A stretch of DNA of 64,000 bases from Paraburkholderia phenazinium (lineage in GTDB: Bacteria; Pseudomonadota; Gammaproteobacteria; Burkholderiales; Burkholderiaceae). The notes under the pieces are model-generated. The model was not told where the DNA came from. It saw only the letters and a list, made by a program, of their open reading frames with translations, and made no database searches. The translations under genes were made by a program, and so were the position numbers. Below, piece after piece: positions 55,978-64,000 of the stretch. How positions within the stretch are numbered: position 1 is the first letter of the stretch; each line of letters opens with the position of its first letter. The DNA lies in NCBI RefSeq assembly GCF_900100735.1, contig NZ_FNCJ01000004.1, forward strand, positions 2,019 to 66,018, in the 5' to 3' direction.

Positions 55978-56409
55978 TCAACCCGCCTTGACGAGCAACG
56001 CGTTTTCGATCGTCGAGCGCAGCAAGTCGGGAATCGTCACCGACTTGCCGGCCGCGTAATCGATCCACACGCAGCGCGCCGCGCCCCGTGCATAGACGGT
56101 CGACGGATCGTCGGCGCGCGTCAGTTCGAAGCGGGTATCGAAGCTGCTTCGGCCGGGCGTGCCGACCGACATGCGGCCAATGATGTCGCCGGGGTAATGG
56201 AGTTGCTTGAGAAAGTCCATCGAGGCGTTGACGATCACCGGCCCCTGCCCTTCGCCATTGCCGCCGGCAATCCCGAGTTGCTCGAACCACGAGATCCTCA
56301 CCTGCTCCATGTAACGGAAATAGACCGTGTTGTTCACATGGCCAAATGCGTCCATGTCGCCCCAACGAATCGGCATGGACATCTCAAAAACTGGGTGATA
56401 TTCGTTCAT
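55978..56409 (-). CDS. 4-hydroxybenzoyl-CoA-type acyl-CoA thioesterase (hotdog fold)
   Basis: 143 residues from ATG 56409. MPIRWGDMDAFGHVNNTVYF has the catalytic Asp, and RYMEQVRISWFEQLG the hotdog helix. YbgC/4HBT family, hydrolysing short acyl-CoA esters. It lies 42 bp after the SDR gene, so the pair may act on the same CoA-linked substrate. Confidence 0.88.
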   Translation of the reverse strand: MNEYHPVFEMSMPIRWGDMDAFGHVNNTVYFRYMEQVRISWFEQLGIAGGNGEGQGPVIVNASMDFLKQLHYPGDIIGRMSVGTPGRSSFDTRFELTRADDPSTVYARGAARCVWIDYAAGKSVTIPDLLRSTIENALLVKAG

Positions 56410-56451
56410 CGTACTTCTTCTACTGGTTGAAACAGGTGTGGGCATCCCGCG

Positions 56452-57228
56452 TCAGGAAAGCCCGAAACCGTCGTCGGCGGAAATGATCGCGCCGTTAATG
56501 AACTGCGATTCGTCGGCGGCCAACAGCAGCAACAGGCCGTCCAGGTCCTCCGGTTGACCGACGCGGTGGCGCGGCAGCATCGAGACGAGCTTCTGGCCCT
56601 GGTCGGTCGACCAATGGTGATGATTGATCTCGGTGTCGATATAGCCCGGGCAGATCGCATTCACGTTGATGCCATGGCGCCCCCACTCCTGCGCCATCGC
56701 TTTCGTCATGTGGACCACGGCGGCCTTGCTCATCGAGTACAAACCGATCTGTGGCAGCACGCGCAAGCCCGCCACGGAGGCGATGTTGATGATGCGATAG
56801 GACGGCTTCTGGCCGCCGTTGCCGCGCATGATCATGCGTTTGGCGACTTCCTGGGCGACGAAGAAGGCGCCGCGGGTATTGGTATCGAAGACATACTCGA
56901 AATCGGCCGGCGTGACTTCCGAGAGCTTCTGCGTGGTCGACACGCCCGAATTGTTCACCAGAATATCGATCGTGCCCGCTTCCGTCTCGGCGTGCGCCAC
57001 GGCCGCCTTGATGCTCTGGTAATCGGTCACGTCGAGCGAGACGACGTGCGCCGCGCCGCCGGACGCTTCGATTTCGGCACGCAACTCTTTCAGACGCTCG
57101 GTGCGGCGGCTCGCCAGCACCACCTTCGCCCCGGCCTGCGACAGCACCTGAGCGAAGCGTTTGCCCAGCCCGCTCGAGGCGCCCGTAATCAGCGCGACCT
57201 TGCCTTCCAGATTGATCGAACGGCCCAT
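56452..57228 (-). CDS. Short-chain dehydrogenase/reductase
   Basis: 258 residues. Cofactor motif TGASSGLG at about 15-22, with ASRRTERLKEL suggesting NADP preference; NNSGVSTT; catalytic Ser of NIASVAG and Tyr-Lys of YSMSKAAVVHMTKAMA; ICPGYIDTEI. Classical SDR, perhaps a 3-hydroxyacyl-CoA or ketoacyl reductase. Divergent from the ETF-QO gene. Confidence 0.9.
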   Translation of the reverse strand: MGRSINLEGKVALITGASSGLGKRFAQVLSQAGAKVVLASRRTERLKELRAEIEASGGAAHVVSLDVTDYQSIKAAVAHAETEAGTIDILVNNSGVSTTQKLSEVTPADFEYVFDTNTRGAFFVAQEVAKRMIMRGNGGQKPSYRIINIASVAGLRVLPQIGLYSMSKAAVVHMTKAMAQEWGRHGINVNAICPGYIDTEINHHHWSTDQGQKLVSMLPRHRVGQPEDLDGLLLLLAADESQFINGAIISADDGFGLS

Positions 57229-57447
57229 TGTGGTTACCTTGTTCGGTTGGGTTACAGGCGCGGCGAGGCCGCGGAGGTCAATGAAAACCTGCCGAATACC
57301 TGGTGCATACCCGGAGAATCCCGGGGCAACACCGTATCACAGAAATAGAACGATCGTGCTAATCTTTGTTCATTGGGTTGCGGCGCTGGAATCGTTCGCC
57401 CACAATACGATCCCGAAAAAAGCATTCTAACGGTAAGAGGAGCATCA

Positions 57448-59121
57448 ATGACCCCCGCAAGTCTCATTGAGCAGTACGGCCCGCGCGAGTCGATGGAGTA
57501 CGACGTGGTGATCGTCGGCGGCGGCCCCGCCGGCCTGTCCGCGGCGATCCGCCTGAAGCAGCTGGCGCAGGAGAAAGGCGTCGACATTGGCGTCTGCGTA
57601 CTGGAAAAAGGCTCGGAGATCGGGGCGCACATCCTCTCCGGCGCGGTCATGGACCCCCGCGCGCTGAACGAACTGATCCCCGACTGGAAGGAGAAAGGCG
57701 CGCCTTTGGACGTTGAAGTGACCGAAGACCGCTTCCTGTTCCTCTCCGAAACGGGCTCGAAAAGCGTGCCGACATGGGCGCTGCCCGACAACTTCAAGAA
57801 CCACGGCAACTACGTCATCAGCCTTGCCAACGTCACGCGCTGGCTCGGCCAGCAGGCTGAAGCGCTGGGCGTGGAGATTTTCCCGGGCTTTCCGGCTGCC
57901 GAAGTGCTGTATAACGACGACGGCTCGGTCAAGGGCGTCGCCACCGGCAATCTGGGCATCGGCAAGGACGGCCAGCCGACCGAAAACTTCCAGCTTGGCA
58001 TGGAGCTGCACGCCAAATACACGCTGTTCTGCGAAGGCGCGCGCGGGCATCTGGGCCGCCAGCTGAGCGACAAGTTCAAGCTGCGCGACGGCGCCGACCC
58101 GCAGGTCTACGGCATCGGCATCAAGGAACTGTGGGAAATCGATCCGTCGAAGCACAAGCCGGGTCTGGTGATCCACACGGCCGGCTGGCCGCTCGAGAAC
58201 GACACCTATGGCGGCTCGTTCCTCTACCACCTCGACAACAACCAGGTGATGATCGGCTTTGTGGTCGGCCTGGGCTACACGAATCCGTATCTCTCGCCGT
58301 TCGAGGAATTCCAGCGCTACAAGACGCATCCGTCGATCCGCGCGTTCCTGGAAGGCGGCAAGCGCGTCTCGTACGGCGCACGGGCCATTACGGCGGGCGG
58401 CCTGCTGTCGCTGCCGAAGCTGGTGTTCCCGGGCGGCGCGCTGGTAGGCGACGACGCGGGCTTCCTGAATGCTTCGCGCATCAAGGGTTCGCACGCCGCA
58501 ATCAAGACCGGCATGCTGGCCGCCGACGCCGCCTTCGAGGCAGTCCAGGCCGGCCGCCAGTCGGATGAGCTCACGGCGTATCCGGAAGCGTTCAAGACCT
58601 CGTGGCTGCACACCGAGCTGTACCGTGCGCGCAACTTCAAGCAGTGGATGAGCAAGGGCCTGTACCTGGGCACGCTGATGGTGGGCCTCGAGCAGAAGGT
58701 GCTGGGCGGCAATGTGCCGTGGACGCTACATCACCAGCATTCGGACCACGAAATGCTGAAGCCGGCCTCGCAGTGCAAGCCGATTGTGTATCCGAAGCCG
58801 GACGGCAAGCTGACCTTCGACCGTTTGTCGTCGGTGTTCATTTCGAACACCAACCACGAGGAAAACCAGCCGGCTCACCTGACGCTGAAAGACCCGAGCG
58901 TGCCGGTGAACGTGAACCTGGCCACCTACGCTGGGCCGGAATCGCGTTACTGCCCGGCGGCTGTGTATGAATTCGTGAAGAACGACGACGGTAGCGAGCG
59001 CCTGCTCATCAACGCGCAGAACTGCGTGCACTGCAAGACCTGCGACATCAAGGACCCGACGCAGAACATCGTGTGGGTTACGCCGGAAGGTGGCGGTGGG
59101 CCGAACTATCCGAATATGTGA
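57448..59121 (+). CDS. Electron-transfer flavoprotein-ubiquinone oxidoreductase
   Basis: 557 residues from ATG 57448 (GAGGAG upstream). FAD motif [20 protein letters not shown], ubiquinone-side region with [13 protein letters not shown], and C-terminal [4Fe-4S] ligands in [17 protein letters not shown] with YCPAAVYEF upstream. Monotopic inner-membrane enzyme that passes electrons from ETF (fatty and amino acid oxidation) to ubiquinone. The etfAB genes are not in the window. Confidence 0.96.
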   Translation: MTPASLIEQYGPRESMEYDVVIVGGGPAGLSAAIRLKQLAQEKGVDIGVCVLEKGSEIGAHILSGAVMDPRALNELIPDWKEKGAPLDVEVTEDRFLFLSETGSKSVPTWALPDNFKNHGNYVISLANVTRWLGQQAEALGVEIFPGFPAAEVLYNDDGSVKGVATGNLGIGKDGQPTENFQLGMELHAKYTLFCEGARGHLGRQLSDKFKLRDGADPQVYGIGIKELWEIDPSKHKPGLVIHTAGWPLENDTYGGSFLYHLDNNQVMIGFVVGLGYTNPYLSPFEEFQRYKTHPSIRAFLEGGKRVSYGARAITAGGLLSLPKLVFPGGALVGDDAGFLNASRIKGSHAAIKTGMLAADAAFEAVQAGRQSDELTAYPEAFKTSWLHTELYRARNFKQWMSKGLYLGTLMVGLEQKVLGGNVPWTLHHQHSDHEMLKPASQCKPIVYPKPDGKLTFDRLSSVFISNTNHEENQPAHLTLKDPSVPVNVNLATYAGPESRYCPAAVYEFVKNDDGSERLLINAQNCVHCKTCDIKDPTQNIVWVTPEGGGGPNYPNM

Positions 59122-59165
59122 TGCGGCGCGCTCGCGCTGAGTAACTGGACGCAAAAAGGATGCGA

Positions 59166-59194
59166 AAAGCGCCGCTTCGAGCGGCGCTTTTTTT
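59166..59194 (+). terminator. Intrinsic terminator after the ETF-QO gene
   Basis: AAAGCGCCGC, TTCGA loop, GCGGCGCTTT and a run of seven T. 45 bp after the stop. Confidence 0.9.
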
Positions 59195-59225
59195 CGTCTG
59201 CTTTTCGTTTGCCCGGGTTGCGCCC

Positions 59226-59280
59226 CGTCTGCCGGGCTTGGGCTTCATCTGCTGGGCTTGAGTTTCGTCTGCTGCGCTCG
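59226..59280. repeat. Imperfect 20-bp tandem repeats between convergent genes
   Basis: Units at 59226-59245, 59246-59265 and a partial one from 59266: CGTCTGCCGGGCTTGGGCTT and close variants, about 2.7 copies. Noncoding. Confidence 0.7.
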
Positions 59281-59301
59281 CGGATTGCCTGCGAGTCTCG
59301 C

Positions 59302-60771
59302 TCAACGTTCGGCCAGCGCTTCCAGTCTCGCGCGCACGCTCGCCAGCACCGGCGCCCAGGCGCCGATCGCCGGCTGGCGGAACAGCTCGACCGAGTCGTA
59401 CCACGGCGTGCGGTGCGTCTGCTCGCCCCAGAACCACGCCGACACGTGATCGATCATCAGACAGGTCGGCACGCCCAGCGCGCCGGCCAGGTGGGCGGGA
59501 CCGCTATCGATGGTCACCACGAGGTCCAGGTTGGCGAGTAGCGCCGCCACATCGTCGAAGCCCGCTTCGAAATGCGGCGTGGGATCGACAATCTCGATGC
59601 CATGCGCACGCCATTGCTCGACCGTCGCGAAACGCCCCGGCGAGAGTGCGAAATACGTGATACCCGGCACCGTCAGCAACGGTTCGAGTTGGTCGACCGG
59701 CACCGAACGCCGCGCGTCGCGAATGTGTTGCGGGTTGCCGTTCCACACCAGGCCGACTTTGGGCCCGCCACGCGCCACTGTTTGCGCGACGCGCTCGCGC
59801 CACATTGCGGCGCGGGCCGGATCGGCGCTCAGATAGGCGCGGCCCCAGCCCGTGGAATCGAAAACGCCGAGGCGCAGAGGTATGCTCATCAGCCCGCAGT
59901 GAAAGTCCGGCCGGGTGATGAGGCTGGTTTCGAGTACTACATCGGCGGGCAGCATTCGTTCGAATAAATGCCGCAGTGGCCCATCGTGACCGAAGATCAC
60001 CCGCCCGCCTTCGCGCCGTGCCCGCTCGGCGAGCAAGGGCAAAAAGCGCACCGCCCACAGGCAATCGCCGTTGCCCTGTTCGCCATAGACGATCAAGGTC
60101 TTGCCGGCGAGCGACTCACCCTGCCAGTAACTGCTGATCTCGGCGAGCGCCCGGTGTGCATCGTTCAGATCGTCGCCAAATACGATGCGCGATTCGTAGT
60201 TCGCCCAACCGTCGGCATAGCGGCCCGAACGGATTTCCAGCTCCGAGAGGTCGAAGCTCGCATGCGCGTTGTTCGGCGACAGTTCCAGCACCCGCCGCAA
60301 GAGTGCCTCGGCTTCGGCAAAGCGCGCCTGTTCCTTGATGCACAACGCGAGCTTGTGAAGCGCGACCGGATTGCCCGGCACCACCCGCACAGCCTCGCGT
60401 AACAGGCGCTCCGCTTCGTCGAAATCGTCACGTTGCTGGACAGCGGCTGCGCGCCAGACGAGCGCGTTGGCATCTTCGGCATTGCTCGCCAGCAGCAGCG
60501 CCGCGGCCGAGTCGACCAGAGGCCAGTCGCGTACGACAAATCCGGTTTGAGCAATGGTATGGAGCAGCGTGGGCTCGCAGGCGGGATCGAGCTGATAGGC
60601 CTGCACCAGTGCGGCGAGCGCCTCGCGCTGCTGGTCGCGGTTACGCCCCGCCGCCTGCAGCAACGCCTGGCCGAACGCGAGCCAGTCTGTGGCGCTCGCC
60701 TGCGGCGCGGCGACCCGCGCGCGCAACTGCGCCAGCGCGTCGCCGGCTGCGGGGGTATTCGGGTCGATCAT
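59302..60771 (-). CDS. TPR protein with heptosyltransferase-like (GT9-type) domain
   Basis: 489 residues from ATG 60771; the longer frame to 60888 overlaps the end of aroC and is rejected. TPR helices fill residues about 60-200 (PGNPVALHKLALCIKEQARF, then AEALLRRVLELSPNNAHASF). The C-terminal half has LIVYGEQGNGDCLWAVRFLP, VGLVWNGNPQH and VVTIDSGPAHLAGALGVPTC, then DHVSAWFWG. Closest in layout to the protein encoded at 4845-6275. Probable glycosyltransferase of unknown acceptor. Confidence 0.8.
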   Translation of the reverse strand: MIDPNTPAAGDALAQLRARVAAPQASATDWLAFGQALLQAAGRNRDQQREALAALVQAYQLDPACEPTLLHTIAQTGFVVRDWPLVDSAAALLLASNAEDANALVWRAAAVQQRDDFDEAERLLREAVRVVPGNPVALHKLALCIKEQARFAEAEALLRRVLELSPNNAHASFDLSELEIRSGRYADGWANYESRIVFGDDLNDAHRALAEISSYWQGESLAGKTLIVYGEQGNGDCLWAVRFLPLLAERARREGGRVIFGHDGPLRHLFERMLPADVVLETSLITRPDFHCGLMSIPLRLGVFDSTGWGRAYLSADPARAAMWRERVAQTVARGGPKVGLVWNGNPQHIRDARRSVPVDQLEPLLTVPGITYFALSPGRFATVEQWRAHGIEIVDPTPHFEAGFDDVAALLANLDLVVTIDSGPAHLAGALGVPTCLMIDHVSAWFWGEQTHRTPWYDSVELFRQPAIGAWAPVLASVRARLEALAER

Positions 60772-60814
60772 CGAGGCAATTCCGGCCGGGACGGCAAGAC
60801 GCGCAAGACGCGAC

Positions 60815-61915
60815 TTAGGGCGCGCTTGCCGCGATCTTCGGCGTGCCGACCACCACATCGCCGCACTGCGCGCGATGGCGCAGCGCATGATCGATCAGCA
60901 CCAGCGCCAGCATAGACTCGGCAATCGGCGTGGCGCGGATACCGACGCAAGGATCGTGACGCCCGAAAGTCTCGACGATGGCCGGTTGACCATCCTTGTC
61001 GATGGAGCGGCGCGGTGTACGAATGCTCGAGGTCGGCTTGATGGCGATCGACACGGTAATCTCCTGCCCCGTCGAAATCCCGCCGAGCACACCACCCGCG
61101 TGATTGCCGACGAAACCTTCCGGGGTCAGCTCGTCGCCGTGCACCGAGCCGCGCTGCGCGACGCTGGCGAAGCCCGCGCCGATCTCGACGCCCTTCACCG
61201 CGTTAATGCCCATCATGGCATGGGCGATGTCGGCGTCGAGCCGGTCGAACAACGGCTCGCCGAGCCCAACCGGCACGCCCGAGGCGACCACGTTGATGCG
61301 TGCGCCGATCGAATCGCCGTCCTTGCGCAGCGCGTCCATATAGGTTTCGAGCTGCGGCACCACATCTGCGTTCGGTGCAAAGAACGGATTTTCGCGCACG
61401 TGCGACCAGTCAATGAACGGTACGTCGATCTCGCCGAGCGCCGCCATATAACCGCGAATCTCCGTGCCGAAATGCTCGCGCAGCCATTTCTTGGCCACGG
61501 CGCCCGCCGCGACGGTCGGCGCGGTCAGACGCGCCGACGAACGGCCACCGCCACGATAGTCGCGGATACCGTATTTCTGCCAGTAGGTGTAATCGGCGTG
61601 GCCCGGGCGGAACGTTTCCGCGATGTTGCCGTAATCCTTGCTGCGCTGGTCCGTATTGCGGATCAGTAGCGCAATCGGCGCGCCGGTGGTGACGCCTTCG
61701 AACACACCCGACAGAATCTCGACCTTGTCCTCTTCCTGACGCTGCGTGACATGGCGCGAGGTGCCCGGCTTGCGGCGGTCCAGTTCGAACTGGATGTCGT
61801 CTTCAACCAGCGTCATACCCGGCGGGCAACCGTCGATCACGCAGCCGATAGCGGGGCCGTGCGATTCGCCAAAGGTCGTGACAGTGAAAAGCGTACCAAG
61901 CGTATTGCCGGACAT
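60815..61915 (-). CDS. aroC: Chorismate synthase
   Basis: 366 residues from ATG 61915. Signatures: [54 protein letters not shown], and [21 protein letters not shown]-dependent last step of the shikimate pathway, EPSP to chorismate. The start at 61987 adds a non-conserved extension and is rejected. Confidence 0.97.
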   Translation of the reverse strand: MSGNTLGTLFTVTTFGESHGPAIGCVIDGCPPGMTLVEDDIQFELDRRKPGTSRHVTQRQEEDKVEILSGVFEGVTTGAPIALLIRNTDQRSKDYGNIAETFRPGHADYTYWQKYGIRDYRGGGRSSARLTAPTVAAGAVAKKWLREHFGTEIRGYMAALGEIDVPFIDWSHVRENPFFAPNADVVPQLETYMDALRKDGDSIGARINVVASGVPVGLGEPLFDRLDADIAHAMMGINAVKGVEIGAGFASVAQRGSVHGDELTPEGFVGNHAGGVLGGISTGQEITVSIAIKPTSSIRTPRRSIDKDGQPAIVETFGRHDPCVGIRATPIAESMLALVLIDHALRHRAQCGDVVVGTPKIAASAP

Positions 61916-62065
61916 GGGCGTCGTCCAAAGAGATGCAGGGAAGCCGCTATTATGCCAGCCTGCCCCGCAACGAGGGCCGCACCGCATGGGCGTTGGGCCT
62001 AACAGATCTTGCAGGGGAGTCTGTTCGGACCCCCATGCCCGTTAAGCGCGGCCGCGGCTCGCCTG

Positions 62066-62110
62066 GTTGCCACCTTAGTTGCCACCCTGGTTGCCGCGCC
62101 TCGTTGCCGC
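62066..62110. repeat. Four GTTGCCRC units at 12-13-bp spacing
   Basis: Starts at 62066, 62078, 62090 and 62103, in the gap between the MFS-acyltransferase stop and aroC. No coding role seen. Confidence 0.5.
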
Positions 62111-62125
62111 GCGCATTTGCCTTGC

Positions 62126-64000
62126 CTATTTGCGCGCCCCGCGCAACTCGGTCACGATCTGCTGCAGCCCTTCAGGCGTCACCTGCGCGGGATCCAGCGG
62201 CTCGCCGACTGCCAGCGTCAGCCGGCTCATCACGCCTTTTTGCACCGGCCGCGGCCAGCGTGCGTCGGCAGCGCGCGAAAACACGCTGCCCCACAGCCCC
62301 CGCAGCGCCATCGGCACCACCGGCGCCGGCGTGCGGCGGATGATCTCGGTCACGCCGTGCCGGAACGGATTGAGCTCGCCCGTCTTGGTCAGCTTGCCCT
62401 CCGGAAAAATGCACACCAGATCGCCCCCGGCGAGCGCCTGAGCGCAGGTTTCATAGGCCCGCTGGAGCATTTCCGGGTCTTCGTGGGACGGCGCGATCGG
62501 AATCGCCTTGGCGTGGCGGAACACCCAGCCGGCCAGCGGCGTCTTGAAGATGTGGTGATCCATCACGAAGCGGATCGGACGCGGGCTCTCGGCCATGATG
62601 ACGATCGCATCGACATAGCTCACATGGTTGCACACCAGGACCGCCGCGCCCTCCTCCGGAATGCGTTCGGCATGCACGAGGCGGATCCGGTAGAACGTGT
62701 GCACCAGCACCCATGCCACAAAGCGCAGCAGAAACTCCGGCACCAGCGAGTAGATATAGGTGGCCACCACGATGTTGAGCAGCGCCGTCACGAGGAAAAT
62801 ACCCGGAATGCTCACGCCCGCCGAGGTCAGCGCCATCGCCATCAGCGACGACACGATCATGAAGAACGAGTTGAGAATATTGTTCGCCGCGATGATGCGC
62901 GCGCGATGGCTCGGCTGGCTGCGGCTCTGGATCAGCGCGTAGAGCGGCACGCTATAGAAGCCGCCGAACATCGCAAGCAGGAACAGATCGGCAAGGACGC
63001 GCCAGTTGGCCGGCATCAGCATAAATTCGCCGACGCTCAGCAAGTGCCCCACCGGCGGCATCGCGTGACTCGCGAAGAACAGATCGATGCCGAATACGCT
63101 CATGCCGATCGAGCCGAGCGGCACAAGGCCGATTTCGATGCGCCGCTTGGAGAGCCGCTCGCACATCAGCGAACCAAGGCCGATGCCAATCGAGAAGGTG
63201 CCGAGCAGCACGGTCACGACATCGGGGTTGGCCGACAGCACATCCTTGGCGAAACGGAAAAATGACGACAGGAAGGTCGCGCCGACAAACCACAACCACG
63301 AAATGCCCAGCAAGCTGAGAAAAACCGTGCGGTTCTCGCGGGCGATCTTCAGATTGCGCCACGTTTCGGTAACCGGGTTCCAGTTGATCTGCAGATCCGG
63401 CTGCGGCGCCGGTGTGGCCGGCACAAATACGGACACCGCGCGCCCCAGCAGCGCGATCCCAACGCAGGCAAACGCCAGCACCACAGCGCCATGCTCGACG
63501 AATCCGGCCGCCTCGCCGCCGATGATGGTGCCAACGAGAATGGCGACGAAAGTGCCCATTTCGACCATGCCGTTGCCGCCCACCAGTTCGTTCTTCTGCA
63601 GATGCTGTGGCAGGTACGAATACTTGACCGGGCCGAACAGGGTGGAATGCACCCCCATCAAAAACGTGCAGAGATACAGCAGCGGCGCACTATGCAGCCA
63701 GAAGCCGGTCCCGCCAATCAGCATGACGCCGATTTCGAAGGTCTTCACAAAGCGCGTCAGCATCGCCTTATCGTACTTGTCGGCAATCTGCCCGGAGGTG
63801 GCGGACAGCAGTACGAACGGCAGGATGAAGATCGCCGAGATCAGAAACGCCGCGGTCTTCGCATCGACGCCGGAAAAGCGCGCGGTCTGATACGTGACGA
63901 GCGAGGTGAAGCCGATCTTGAACACGTTGTCATTCATCGCACCCAGGAACTGGGTCCAGAAAAACGGCGCAAAACGCCGTTCGCCCAACAAGCGGAACTG
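62126..64000 (-). CDS. LplT-like MFS fused to PlsC-type acyltransferase, 5' end outside window
   Basis: At least 625 residues; the frame stays open to 64000 (QFRLLGERRFAPFFWTQF), so the true start lies just outside. About 400 residues of 12-span MFS, including GAMNDNVFKIGFTSLVTYQT and TSGQIADKYDKAMLTRF, resemble the lysophospholipid flippase LplT. The C-terminal 200 residues are an acyltransferase: VLVCNHVSYVDAIVI (NHxxxxD) and VCIFPEGKLTKTGELN. The acyl-ACP ligase domain present in longer Aas fusions is absent. It probably imports and re-acylates lysophospholipids at the inner membrane. Confidence 0.9.
   Translation of the reverse strand, partial: QFRLLGERRFAPFFWTQFLGAMNDNVFKIGFTSLVTYQTARFSGVDAKTAAFLISAIFILPFVLLSATSGQIADKYDKAMLTRFVKTFEIGVMLIGGTGFWLHSAPLLYLCTFLMGVHSTLFGPVKYSYLPQHLQKNELVGGNGMVEMGTFVAILVGTIIGGEAAGFVEHGAVVLAFACVGIALLGRAVSVFVPATPAPQPDLQINWNPVTETWRNLKIARENRTVFLSLLGISWLWFVGATFLSSFFRFAKDVLSANPDVVTVLLGTFSIGIGLGSLMCERLSKRRIEIGLVPLGSIGMSVFGIDLFFASHAMPPVGHLLSVGEFMLMPANWRVLADLFLLAMFGGFYSVPLYALIQSRSQPSHRARIIAANNILNSFFMIVSSLMAMALTSAGVSIPGIFLVTALLNIVVATYIYSLVPEFLLRFVAWVLVHTFYRIRLVHAERIPEEGAAVLVCNHVSYVDAIVIMAESPRPIRFVMDHHIFKTPLAGWVFRHAKAIPIAPSHEDPEMLQRAYETCAQALAGGDLVCIFPEGKLTKTGELNPFRHGVTEIIRRTPAPVVPMALRGLWGSVFSRAADARWPRPVQKGVMSRLTLAVGEPLDPAQVTPEGLQQIVTELRGARK

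Overview
The window looks like chromosomal DNA of a GC-rich beta-proteobacterium of the Burkholderiaceae, most likely Paraburkholderia or a close relative. The evidence is the conserved order thrS-infC-rpmI-rplT-pheS-pheT-ihfA-merR, an N-terminally extended IhfA, a DUF2968 protein, Burkholderia-type trimeric porins, tRNA genes with encoded CCA and GC-rich codon use. The species cannot be named from sequence alone.

Positions 1-7.2 kb hold an adhesion and surface-glycan locus. A trimeric autotransporter adhesin runs off the left edge. Divergent from it are a stand-alone EAL phosphodiesterase and an OGT/SPINDLY-like glycosyltransferase. A convergent small operon ends in a TPR-heptosyltransferase-like protein. 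Positions 7.5-15.8 kb are one eight-gene minus-strand operon for uptake and use of a sugar, probably an amino sugar: binding protein, two permeases, SIS isomerase/deaminase, ATPase, GatZ-like aldolase subunit, DeoR repressor and BadF/GlcNAc-type kinase. A divergent porin follows at 16.4 kb. Positions 17.7-25.4 kb are a looser accessory stretch: a sulfotransferase-like protein, a MalT-type regulator that seems to have lost its TPR sensor domain, DUF2968, an HTH protein, an OmpA-like lipoprotein and two orphan response regulators.

Positions 25.4-31.5 kb hold a four-gene catabolic operon (MFS permease, enoyl-CoA hydratase, CoA-transferase, FAD oxidoreductase) divergent from a GntR regulator; both promoter sides carry the same TAACATGTT element. 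Positions 31.6-34.2 kb carry two small unknown genes and a DUF937-OmpA inner-membrane protein. Positions 34.2-35.2 kb lack any conventional gene but contain three strong plus-strand intrinsic terminators, the first ending a short stretch with mutually exclusive hairpins. This is the best candidate here for undescribed small RNAs or small proteins. Positions 35.3-41.0 kb are a vanillate cluster: porin and MFS permease, divergent from a VanR-like regulator and vanA-vanB.

From 41 kb onward the window is mostly core genome: tRNA-Pro(GGG), merR, ihfA, pheT, pheS, rplT, rpmI, infC (non-AUG ATC start), thrS, tRNA-Val(GAC), relA, a RidA protein, an alpha/beta hydrolase, scoAB, a PAS-LuxR regulator, thioesterase and SDR genes, ETF-ubiquinone oxidoreductase, a second TPR-glycosyltransferase, aroC, and an LplT-like MFS/acyltransferase fusion that runs off the right edge. 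No rRNA, CRISPR array, prophage or intact insertion sequence was seen.
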